Positions 35,837 through 43,726 of a DNA stretch of 64,000 bases are shown one piece after another; position 1 is the first letter of the stretch, and each line of letters opens with the position of its first letter. Source of the DNA: Dyadobacter sp. CECT 9275 (GTDB lineage Bacteria; Bacteroidota; Bacteroidia; Cytophagales; Spirosomataceae); NCBI RefSeq assembly GCF_907164905.1, contig NZ_CAJRAF010000002.1, positions 1,984,001-2,048,000 of the forward strand, read 5' to 3'. Position numbers and translations under genes: made by a program. The notes beneath the pieces are model-generated. The model saw only the letters and a program-made list of their open reading frames with translations. It made no database searches and was not told the DNA's origin.

Positions 35837-36640
35837 TTATTCGCCCAGACTTTCCCAATCTGTTGTTTCATGAAGAAAAACATTGTAATCCACAAAGCCA
35901 TGGATACCGTCTGCCCAGCCCTTCTCACTATGCTGCCAGAAGAGTACGTGGGCATCGCTTGCGAGATCGTTCAGATGGGTGCGGGAATACCCGGCCAGCC
36001 ACAGGGGATATTCATCAAAATTGCCTGCAATGTATTTTTTATAGTAATGCTCATTGACATAAATGATAGGTTTTACACCATAATGCCGTTCTATGAGGCT
36101 TAGCCAGTTGCGAACTCCCTTGATGATGATATCATCCGGTTTCCCGGCGCTTACTTCCAGGTCCAGCACGGGCGGCAAATCTCCTGGCTGCATGTCCACC
36201 TGAGCTATAAAATTAGCCACCTGCCTGTCGGACATGACCCTGGGATTATAAAAATGATAGGCTCCCCTTCGCATTCCTACCCGTTTTGCTTCGGCCCAGT
36301 TACGTTTGAACTGTCGATCGAGGTGTGTGGCACCTTCCGTTGCTTTGATGTACACAAAGTCGATCCCCGCCTTTTCCGAACGCGCATTTTTCAGTTTATC
36401 CCAATTGATCCTTGCATTGTGATGAGACACATCGATACCATGCACTGCATACCTGAGAGGCAGTTTGATCCCGAATTTGCTGACAAACTCCCACTGGTTC
36501 TCATCTGTTGCATCACGATACCAGATAATCGCACCGATCAGGACGACAATTCCGGCAATGATGGCCCAACCCTTGGCAGGAAGAGGTTTTAAATATTTAC
36601 TTTTTGCAGTTTTGGATGTGCCTGTTCTTTTACGTGCCAT
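35837..36640 (-). CDS. GH25 family lysozyme-like muramidase
   Basis: 267 residues from ATG 36640. A basic N-terminus and one membrane anchor (about 24-42, GWAIIAGIVVLIGAIIWY) put the domain outside the membrane. The GH25 barrel shows HGIDVSHHNARINWDKLK with the first catalytic-region Asp, FVYIKATEGATHLDRQF, RGAYHFYNPRV and PPVLDLEVSAG with the D-x-E catalytic pair, and ends with DGIHGFVDYNVF. The family hydrolyses the MurNAc-GlcNAc bond of peptidoglycan, so a role in wall turnover is likely. It follows the FAD oxidoreductase gene by 24 bases on the same strand. Confidence 0.92.
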   Translation of the reverse strand: MARKRTGTSKTAKSKYLKPLPAKGWAIIAGIVVLIGAIIWYRDATDENQWEFVSKFGIKLPLRYAVHGIDVSHHNARINWDKLKNARSEKAGIDFVYIKATEGATHLDRQFKRNWAEAKRVGMRRGAYHFYNPRVMSDRQVANFIAQVDMQPGDLPPVLDLEVSAGKPDDIIIKGVRNWLSLIERHYGVKPIIYVNEHYYKKYIAGNFDEYPLWLAGYSRTHLNDLASDAHVLFWQHSEKGWADGIHGFVDYNVFLHETTDWESLGE

Positions 36641-36664
36641 GCTGCCGCAAAAATACAAAAAATA

Positions 36665-38626
36665 CTAAGCATGTGCCTTCCCAAATATACTCGTATAGAA
36701 TGCCTGACAAATTTCACCCCGCAACACCGGCGAATCGGTACTCCGGTTATCGTATAACCAGGAGGTATCGTGCCCCAGGGACACATCCGATTTTAAAAAA
36801 TCCGCTATACTGACAGTTTCACCCGAATAGGTTGAGGAAGCCCGGTTTGTCCCCGCTGTTTCCTGAAACAACTTCGCCCATCTGGTAAGTACTACCCCGG
36901 TAACGGGTTGGTGCAGATCCGAGAGATAGGAATCAAAAAAGCCTTTACTTCCCCAGAACTGAGCGGCCAGGGCTGCCTTATCTTTCAAATCCAGGTCCTC
37001 AAAATAGGTAAGGATCTGTCCGTTTGCGAGCAATTGTTTTTGCAATTCAGAAACAGAAACTTCACGGGGAACCACTTTGTTTTTTATGGCGATGGCCGCA
37101 GCAGTACCGGCTGCTTGTCCGATCCCCATCCAGAGAGGTTCCATCCTCAATGTGGAATAGGCAGCATGGGTAGTTGAAGCGGCCACAGGAACAATAATCC
37201 CATTGATCTTTTCGGGTAACAGGGCTCGGTATGGTATCTGGTACGGAGAAATCGGCAGCATCCCGATGTATCCCTCCAGTACCTTCTTGTCGGGTGACGG
37301 TTCTTTAGATGCCGGAAAACTGTCAATCGGAAATTCACCGGCTATGATACTGTCGTCAAAAATAGTGGTACGTCCCTTGCCCTCCTGTAAGGTCACGTCA
37401 TTTTCTGTCAGCGTGTAAACTCCCTTCAAACGTCTTGCTTCCCGCACATACAACTGCCATGGAAAATGGTTGTTATCCTTAAATTCATCCTTTGCCAAAT
37501 GGTACTGATTGGCCATTTTACGGTGCTCCGCAGGCACCTCCTCATCATTTTGTATAAAATACAACAATCCCAAAGCCAGCGCTCTGTGCCGGGCAAATAT
37601 TTTCTCCCTTTGTTTCCATCCCGCTTCCACATAATCAGCGTTTTCTTCCGGAAAAGGAAAACCAAGTGGCCGGGGATTGGTGTTCACATCAAACTTGCGA
37701 TTAGGGATTTCGGCGAATGAAAAAACCCGCAACATGGTATCAAAATGGGCCTTGTAGTAACCATGTCCTTCTTTGTATACTTTCGGCCCGCTAAGCCGGC
37801 CTTCTTTAAGATCATCAAAATATTTCAGATAGTTTTTCCGGTCGTAACCCAATGGCGGTTCCTTCATCACATAGCTGTTTGCAGGGTCATCCGTAAAACA
37901 CAGGCGATAAGTATACGCCGGGATTTTTTTGTCCGCGGCTCCGGTACTTCCGGCCAGGAATTTATTTTCGTTGTAATCAAAAAATATCCTTCCTGCATGT
38001 ACTTCATTGAATTCGTCTTTGCCTTCACGCCCTAGCCGGTAGGCGGCGCCTGCCAGCGCATACAAATCTCCCTCGTAGGTAGCGTCAATAAATACCTGTG
38101 CCTTTAATTTCAGGGAATCGTTATCCGAACGATGAGAAAAAACTGCCTCTTTGATCTGATCTGCTTCGGTAACAGCCTTTTCAATCTGGTAATTTAACCT
38201 CAGTGAAATGTTTTTTTCACGGGCAATCATGGTATTAAAAACCTTCTCCGCTACGGAGGGCTCATAATAATAGCCCTGCCTGCATTTTTTCACATTTTCA
38301 GAATCAGCACCGTATGTATCTGTATAGTACCTCAGAATATTTTCAGTAAACTCCCTGAAGAGTCCGATAATCGCATCTTTGTTTTCAATGTCGCTTTTGC
38401 CCAAGCCACTTGTCGACAAACCTCCGATGTGGTTATGGTATTCTACCAGAATCACTTTGGCACCGGAACGTGCCGCAGCAATGGCCGCCATTATTCCGGC
38501 GGGGCTCCCTCCTACCACCACTACATCCGCACTGTCTTCTGTAACAGCGTTTGTACAAGCTGCCAGGTCAACCGTTGAAACGAGGGTACCCAAGGCACCC
38601 AGTTTTATAAAGTATCTTCTTTTCAT
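36665..38626 (-). CDS. Exported FAD-dependent oxidoreductase (FAD_oxidored-like)
   Basis: 653 residues. The N-terminus MKRRYFIKLGALGTLVSTVD is a twin-arginine-type signal ending near LAACT, and could also be lipidated at Cys24. The FAD-binding beta-alpha-beta motif is VVVVGGSPAGIMAAIAAARSG at about residue 34, followed by YHNHIGGLSTSGLGKSD, characteristic of the FAD_oxidored (PF12831-like) family. The later VFIDATYEGDLYALAGA segment binds the dinucleotide. The family's substrates are mostly unknown, with a proposed role in glycan catabolism. It is encoded directly downstream of the BNR propeller gene, with a 66-base gap. Confidence 0.85.
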   Translation of the reverse strand: MKRRYFIKLGALGTLVSTVDLAACTNAVTEDSADVVVVGGSPAGIMAAIAAARSGAKVILVEYHNHIGGLSTSGLGKSDIENKDAIIGLFREFTENILRYYTDTYGADSENVKKCRQGYYYEPSVAEKVFNTMIAREKNISLRLNYQIEKAVTEADQIKEAVFSHRSDNDSLKLKAQVFIDATYEGDLYALAGAAYRLGREGKDEFNEVHAGRIFFDYNENKFLAGSTGAADKKIPAYTYRLCFTDDPANSYVMKEPPLGYDRKNYLKYFDDLKEGRLSGPKVYKEGHGYYKAHFDTMLRVFSFAEIPNRKFDVNTNPRPLGFPFPEENADYVEAGWKQREKIFARHRALALGLLYFIQNDEEVPAEHRKMANQYHLAKDEFKDNNHFPWQLYVREARRLKGVYTLTENDVTLQEGKGRTTIFDDSIIAGEFPIDSFPASKEPSPDKKVLEGYIGMLPISPYQIPYRALLPEKINGIIVPVAASTTHAAYSTLRMEPLWMGIGQAAGTAAAIAIKNKVVPREVSVSELQKQLLANGQILTYFEDLDLKDKAALAAQFWGSKGFFDSYLSDLHQPVTGVVLTRWAKLFQETAGTNRASSTYSGETVSIADFLKSDVSLGHDTSWLYDNRSTDSPVLRGEICQAFYTSIFGKAHA

Positions 38627-38692
38627 TTTTATCTGCTATTGGCTATCCACCTGTGTCTGCCCTGGTATTACCGCGTGCGCCCCAGTGCTAAT

Positions 38693-39928
38693 CTACTTTT
38701 GCGGTATCATTTTTAAACCATCAAGATCCGACAAGCGCACTTTCATCACCTCAACAGTTTGCTTGCCCCCTGCAAAAGCGATCAGCAGGTTGCCCTCATG
38801 CTCAATCACATGCGGATAATCCACATGCCGGCCGCCTACGAGATAATACATTTTGTTAAATACGAGCCCGTCATCGCTGACGGATAATACCAAGGGATCT
38901 CGTTTCTTTGGATTGGCATTGGACACCATCACGTAACGGCCATCTTTCAGGCGGGTACTGCTGAATTTGGAACGGGCATCAGGGAAATTCGTTTTTACCG
39001 GAGCACTCCAGCTTTTCCCGTTGTCAGCAGAAAACGAGCGATAAATGTAACCGCTACCCTTGTTGTCACGAAACAGCGCCACCAGATTATTGTCGGGCAG
39101 CAGCCACCAGCACGGCTCCTCGGCTGCCAGCTCGCTGGCCGTGCCCAGTACCGGAACCGATTTCCATTCTGTGATCTTATTCACTCCTCCTACCAGAAAT
39201 TCAACTCCTGATTCGGTGTAATCAAATTTCCTGCGGGACATCATCCACTCCCCGGTAGCTATTTTTTCGGGAGCAAAGTTATTGATCGCGTCATCGTGGA
39301 TAACGCCTATATCTTCCCACCTGTCTTGTGTTTCATTATAACGAAAAGCTCTCAGTTCCAGGCTAGGACCAAAAAAACCTTCGGCTTCATCCAGCGACGC
39401 CAACGCCAGAAACTCATTGTCCCGCACCCAGAACCCGCGTGCTATGTAGCGGAATCCCCTGTTGGTCCGTGTTCCGTAAAGGTTAGGCCGCTCGCCTCCC
39501 TGCGGCATGGGTGTCAAATAAGCCGAAGTACTCCATGTTATGCCGTCCTTGCTGGTAGCATACTTCACCCTTTGCCCTACCCTGTCTTCCACTCCGGGGC
39601 CATCACTCCACATGGCCCAGTATTTACCCTTGTGATGTATGAGATAGTTATGCTGGTTCACTCCCATTTGGCTACGAACATCACTGATGACATTATGTTC
39701 TCCGGGTACCCTGGGAAGTTTGTCATAATCTATTTTATGCGTGTCGGCGGGCAGCCAGTCTCCCGTTAGCATCAGCGAAGAGGACGCATTCTTAACCGGG
39801 TGCGGAGGGGCGGCCGGTAGCTGTTTCTTTTGCGCATTGGCTAAAATGGCAGCCATTCCAAAAACCGAGGCCAGGGATACACTTCTGCGATTATTCCAAA
39901 GATATTGTATGAATTCAATGAGCTTCAT
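38693..39928 (-). CDS. BNR/Asp-box beta-propeller, sialidase-like fold
   Basis: 411 residues with a signal sequence that includes a twin-arginine pair (NNRRSVSLASVFGMAAILANA). The rest looks like a six-bladed propeller with Asp-boxes, of which SADNGKSWSAP is clearest and TSKDGITWS is a second. The strand order and the ending LSDLDGLKMIPQK match sialidase-like 'exo-alpha-sialidase' annotations. The FRIP or YRIP motif of true sialidases is not visible, so GH33 activity is not supported and another glycoside reaction or lectin role is possible. It is the middle gene of a three-gene unit with the amidohydrolase upstream and the FAD oxidoreductase downstream. Confidence 0.75.
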   Translation of the reverse strand: MKLIEFIQYLWNNRRSVSLASVFGMAAILANAQKKQLPAAPPHPVKNASSSLMLTGDWLPADTHKIDYDKLPRVPGEHNVISDVRSQMGVNQHNYLIHHKGKYWAMWSDGPGVEDRVGQRVKYATSKDGITWSTSAYLTPMPQGGERPNLYGTRTNRGFRYIARGFWVRDNEFLALASLDEAEGFFGPSLELRAFRYNETQDRWEDIGVIHDDAINNFAPEKIATGEWMMSRRKFDYTESGVEFLVGGVNKITEWKSVPVLGTASELAAEEPCWWLLPDNNLVALFRDNKGSGYIYRSFSADNGKSWSAPVKTNFPDARSKFSSTRLKDGRYVMVSNANPKKRDPLVLSVSDDGLVFNKMYYLVGGRHVDYPHVIEHEGNLLIAFAGGKQTVEVMKVRLSDLDGLKMIPQK

Positions 39929-39991
39929 TTTACTGATTTTTTTGATTAGGGGGTAAAACGGATTTGTTAGCTGAGCGTTATAGGTTCTTTA

Positions 39992-41095
39992 TCATTTTAT
40001 TCCGAAAAATTGCCGGGCATTTTTCCTGTATATTTTGTCCATCACTTCTCTGGGAAGTTTGAGCCCGCTTACCTGCATCTCCTTGTCCCCAACTTTAAGC
40101 TTTTCAATGATCAGGGAATCCGTTGCCAGATATGCCCAGTCAGTTTTCCATTTTTTCAATAGAATGTCTAGTGTAGCCTTACTTTCACTGTTCTGGTGGT
40201 CAATGGTAGTGTCAGAACCATACATCACCCTGTCCTGGTATCGGATCAGAAACCGGCGGACACGGTCCTTATCCTGCGCCGACTGGTACTGCAGATGGTC
40301 CATTCTGGCGGCAACGTCCACCATCATCCGGGGGTACCTGTCAAGATCCAGTGCAATCTCCTCCACGCTCCACTCCAGGCTTGCCAGGTGAGTACCTACA
40401 TATTTAAGTCTCGGATGGCGGTTCAGGAGATTTCGGCGCGCCATGATCTGCTGTTCATAAGTAGGCGCTTCAGGGTGTTTATACATGTGATACTCCGGGT
40501 GCCGCGTGTAATAACGCTTATCTGCCGGCAGGGTGATTTCATTTTCGGGCAGCCAGCAATTTTTCGGTTCACCCAAATGCCCCATTACCGGAACACCTTT
40601 TTTCTCAAGATAACTAAATATGGGCGCCAGAGCGGGATCATCAATCATTACAAAACGGCCCTGATCATTTTTCAAAACCATACCAATGTTTTTCCATACC
40701 TTAAATCCCAGTGCTCCCGCCTGCAGATTAGTATCAATATAGGCAATGGTATCTTTTATAAATGATTTTTGACCAAATTTATCAACCGGAAAAGTGCCGA
40801 GGAAATCCATCTGGCCTGGATAACGCTGCTTCATGGTTTTAACCACCTCAAACTGTTCTTTCAGTGGGAAGCCCGCATCCACATTAACGGAAACCAGGTG
40901 AAACTTCATGGATAGGGCCAGGTCTGGAAAAGCATTATTGGGTACATCCAGGTGGAAATGAGTGTCAATTTTGGGTACCTTCGCAAAATCTTCCGCTGAA
41001 TAATAGCCTGCTTCGGGCAGCGGCAGCCGGTCAAGCCCATACAAGGCCAGTCCCAGGGCTGAATTTTTTAAAAATAGTCTTCTGGTAATGGTCAT
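39992..41095 (-). CDS. Twin-arginine-tagged amidohydrolase-2-like enzyme
   Basis: 367 residues from ATG 41095; a longer frame upstream adds 60 residues of low plausibility. The start TITRRLFLKNSALGLALYG is a good twin-arginine signal. The barrel has the metal-binding KIDTHFHLDV (HxH), VMGHLGEPKN, KYVGTHLASLEW and MYGSDTTIDHQN with the final Asp, which together define the amidohydrolase 2 group that includes decarboxylases and lactonases. It heads a minus-strand unit of three exported proteins, and the 63-base and 66-base gaps suggest a shared transcript. The reaction is unknown. Confidence 0.83.
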   Translation of the reverse strand: MTITRRLFLKNSALGLALYGLDRLPLPEAGYYSAEDFAKVPKIDTHFHLDVPNNAFPDLALSMKFHLVSVNVDAGFPLKEQFEVVKTMKQRYPGQMDFLGTFPVDKFGQKSFIKDTIAYIDTNLQAGALGFKVWKNIGMVLKNDQGRFVMIDDPALAPIFSYLEKKGVPVMGHLGEPKNCWLPENEITLPADKRYYTRHPEYHMYKHPEAPTYEQQIMARRNLLNRHPRLKYVGTHLASLEWSVEEIALDLDRYPRMMVDVAARMDHLQYQSAQDKDRVRRFLIRYQDRVMYGSDTTIDHQNSESKATLDILLKKWKTDWAYLATDSLIIEKLKVGDKEMQVSGLKLPREVMDKIYRKNARQFFGIK

Positions 41096-41307
41096 AAGTC
41101 TTTTGCAAGCCAGGATATTTCGCTCAGCAAGTTTCCGCCGAGCATACTGGTAGTACTTAAATTTGCCCGGATAGGACGTCTTATGACGAACTGATTTACA
41201 AAATATAAGCGTGCAAATGATGAATATAAGGACATGAATCCGTTTTGAAATATTGAAAAAATAATTATGTTCCAACTATTCTACCGAAATCTAATTTTCC
41301 AAAAAAG

Positions 41308-41338
41308 TTGATCAACCAACAGATTCTGCTATACTTTG
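41308..41338 (+). promoter_or_regulatory. Possible promoter of the 2-oxoglutarate oxygenase gene
   Basis: A TTG box (41308-41310) and TATACTTTG (41330-41338) are spaced as expected, but the -7 box is one base off the TAnnTTTG pattern. The start codon lies 15 bases downstream. Confidence 0.35.
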
Positions 41339-41352
41339 CATAAAAAACAACT

Positions 41353-42309
41353 ATGGACCCTGCATTGCTGAATGAAGTCCCATCGCTCGATCTGGCAGAC
41401 TTCACGTCCGGAAATCCGGCTCAGAAAGAACAGTTCGTGGCCGATCTGGGCGCAGCTTTTACCAATATCGGTTTTGTTGCCGTCAAGAATCACGGCCTGT
41501 CAGAGGAACTCAGAAATAAACTTTATGATGTAGTAAAAGCATTTTTCTCCTTGCCCGAATCCGAAAAAAGAAAATTTGAGTTTCCGGAGCTCTTTGGACA
41601 GCGGGGATATATCAGCAAAGGAAGAGAAACAGCAAAAGGCTTTAAAGTAGCCGACCTGAAAGAATTTTACCATGTGGGGCAGCCCGAACCGGTTGGCCAA
41701 ATGCCTGGAAACATATTTCCGGAAGAGCCCGCCGACTTTAAGAAATATACGCTGGAAGTGTATCAGACTTTTGAGAATACAGGTAAAACACTCCTGCGCG
41801 CCATTGCCATATTCCTCCACCTGCCCGAGGATTATTTTGAAGACAAGGTTAAAAACGGCGACAGCCTGTTGCGTGCACTGCATTATTTCCCGATAGAAAA
41901 TCCAGATCTGGTACCGGAAGGAGCCGTACGAGCGGCTGCCCACGGCGACATTAACCTGATCACCCTGCTGATGGGCGCCAGTGCGGAGGGCCTTGAAGTG
42001 CTGCGCCGCGACGGCCAGTGGATTGCGATCACCGCCCTGCCCGAGCAAATTGTGGTTAACGTGGGAGATATGCTGGACCGGCTCACCAACCATAAACTCA
42101 AGTCTACAATACACCGGGTGGTGAATCCGCCTCGTGAAAAAATGGGAACTTCAAGGTATTCGATCCCATTTTTCATGCACCCTAGGGCCGATATGGATCT
42201 GACATGCCTACCAGGCTGCGTAACAGCCGAATATCCCAAACTTTACACCGATATGACAGCGGGTGAGTTCCTGGATGAAAGACTGCGGGAACTGGGCCTG
42301 AAAAAATAA
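41353..42309 (+). CDS. Isopenicillin N synthase-like 2-oxoglutarate/Fe(II) oxygenase
   Basis: 318 residues, a non-heme iron oxygenase of the isopenicillin N synthase-like family. The iron ligands are visible as His197, Asp199 (HGDINLITLL) and His254 (KSTIHRVVNP), and the co-substrate motif RxS is Arg268-Ser270 in SRYSIPFFMHP. The N-terminal DIOX_N part includes SLDLADF and IGFVAVKNHGL. No signal peptide is present, so it acts in the cytoplasm. The substrate is not predictable from the neighbours. It is divergent from the amidohydrolase trio, with about 258 bases between the starts. Confidence 0.88.
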   Translation: MDPALLNEVPSLDLADFTSGNPAQKEQFVADLGAAFTNIGFVAVKNHGLSEELRNKLYDVVKAFFSLPESEKRKFEFPELFGQRGYISKGRETAKGFKVADLKEFYHVGQPEPVGQMPGNIFPEEPADFKKYTLEVYQTFENTGKTLLRAIAIFLHLPEDYFEDKVKNGDSLLRALHYFPIENPDLVPEGAVRAAAHGDINLITLLMGASAEGLEVLRRDGQWIAITALPEQIVVNVGDMLDRLTNHKLKSTIHRVVNPPREKMGTSRYSIPFFMHPRADMDLTCLPGCVTAEYPKLYTDMTAGEFLDERLRELGLKK

Positions 42310-42448
42310 GAACGAATTGCGCGTAGCCGAACGTGACTTTTACGGGGTGTCAGGTAACAATTTTAAAACTGATCACCCATCCGATCATTCTATGCTGGTT
42401 ATTTATGACTAACTTCTCATTTGGTTCACTAATTATCCAAATCCTCCA

Positions 42449-43636
42449 TTGAGTAATCCTGTTCGTCGTTTCCGGTATCTGATTTACCTGCTGGACATAC
42501 TCTTGCTGTCGTTTACGGCATTTGGAGGGCCACAGGTACATCTGATGATGATGATCGAACGCCTGGTTCATAAAAGAAGATATGTTACCGAAGAAGAACT
42601 GCTGGAATTACAGGCGCTTTGCCAGGTACTACCGGGCCCCAGTTCAACGCAAACCGTTACGGCACTGGGACTGAAAATAGGCGGACAGCCCCTGGCCTAT
42701 CTCACGCTGATCGTGTGGTCTCTGCCGGCCATGATATTCATGTGCCTCGCCGCAATAGGCATTCATTACATGGAACAGAAACAGATCTCGCTCTCGTTTA
42801 CCCGTTTCGTGGGACCTATGGCGGTGGCATTTCTGTTATTCGGCGGGTACAGTATCGCCCGGAAAGTTATCCGCAACCGCCAGGACTGGTTACTGCTCAC
42901 CATCTCTCTTATTCTGGCGTATCTGTATCCTTCGCCTTATATGACCCCTGTGCTTATCGTTTCAGGAGGCGTACTCTCCTCTCTCAAGTACAGGCAGCTG
43001 GAAGAACTGGAAAGGGGCCCGATACGCATCTCATGGCGGCCTATCATCTTCTGGATCTCGGTACTGATCAGCGCCGCTGTTGTGGGAAAGATTACCAATT
43101 TGCTGCCGGTGCGTTTATTCGAAAACTTTTACCGTAACGGCAGCCTTGTTTTTGGAGGCGGACAAGTACTGATCCCTATACTTTATAACGAGTTTGTAGA
43201 GTTTAAAAACTATCTCACCAATCAGGAATTCCTGTCGGGCATGGCGCTTACGCAGATCGTCCCCGGGCCGGTTTTCTCCATCGCCACTTTTGTTGGCAGT
43301 ATGTCCATGCAGGAGTATGGCGTGACGGGTATCATTCTGGGTGGTTTTGTAGCAACGGCCGGTATATTTTTACCAGGTACTTTTTTTATTTTCTTCGCTT
43401 ATCCTTTTTGGGACCAGTTGAAAAGATACCGCGGGGTACGTGCGTCGCTGGCCGGTATTCATGCCACAAGCTGCGGGCTTACCCTTGCTGCCGGGATCAC
43501 ACTTTTCGAACCGATGGTTCTGCAATGGCAGCCTTTACTTACCGTTTTAGGAACACTTCTGCTGCTTTTTTTTACCAGAGTACCCTCCTATGTGATAATT
43601 TTGGGAGGGTTAATTTTGGGATTGTTCTTCCATTAA
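42449..43636 (+). CDS. chrA: Chromate transporter (ChrA/CHR family)
   Basis: 395 residues. The start is TTG at 42449 because the in-frame stop upstream leaves no ATG and the next ATGs (in LMMMIERL) would remove the conserved FTAFGGPQVH part. Two CHR domains are present: the first with LLSFTAFGGPQVHLMMM and QVLPGPSSTQTVTALG, the second with NGSLVFGGGQVLIPIL and LTQIVPGPVFSIATFVG, so this is the long, fused form with about ten to twelve helices. The family exports chromate, or more generally sulfate-like anions. No regulator gene adjoins it, and chromate resistance cannot be claimed from sequence alone. Confidence 0.87.
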   Translation: MSNPVRRFRYLIYLLDILLLSFTAFGGPQVHLMMMIERLVHKRRYVTEEELLELQALCQVLPGPSSTQTVTALGLKIGGQPLAYLTLIVWSLPAMIFMCLAAIGIHYMEQKQISLSFTRFVGPMAVAFLLFGGYSIARKVIRNRQDWLLLTISLILAYLYPSPYMTPVLIVSGGVLSSLKYRQLEELERGPIRISWRPIIFWISVLISAAVVGKITNLLPVRLFENFYRNGSLVFGGGQVLIPILYNEFVEFKNYLTNQEFLSGMALTQIVPGPVFSIATFVGSMSMQEYGVTGIILGGFVATAGIFLPGTFFIFFAYPFWDQLKRYRGVRASLAGIHATSCGLTLAAGITLFEPMVLQWQPLLTVLGTLLLLFFTRVPSYVIILGGLILGLFFH

Positions 43637-43668
43637 AGTTAATATATCCCCGAATTAGGTCTTGTCAA

Positions 43669-43699
43669 TTGCAATAACCGGTTTGTTTTCCAAACTTTG
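43669..43699 (+). promoter_or_regulatory. Probable promoter of the GH3-beta-lactamase gene
   Basis: TTG at 43669 and AAACTTTG (43692-43699, one mismatch to TAnnTTTG) are 24 bases apart, the spacing seen for the polysaccharide promoter. Transcription would begin near 43706, about 20 bases before the ATG. Confidence 0.45.
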
Positions 43700-43726
43700 A
43701 AAGCGTGTTTCCGTTATCCAGATCTC

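Noticed and set aside
38693..39928. True sialidase (GH33) as the function of the BNR propeller
   Set aside because: Asp-boxes are present, but the N-terminal FRIP or YRIP motif and a clear Arg triad were not found, so only the fold is claimed.
40035..40765. Overlapping plus-strand frames opposite the amidohydrolase gene
   Set aside because: They are antisense to a gene with metal-binding His-x-His and Asp motifs and have no features of their own.
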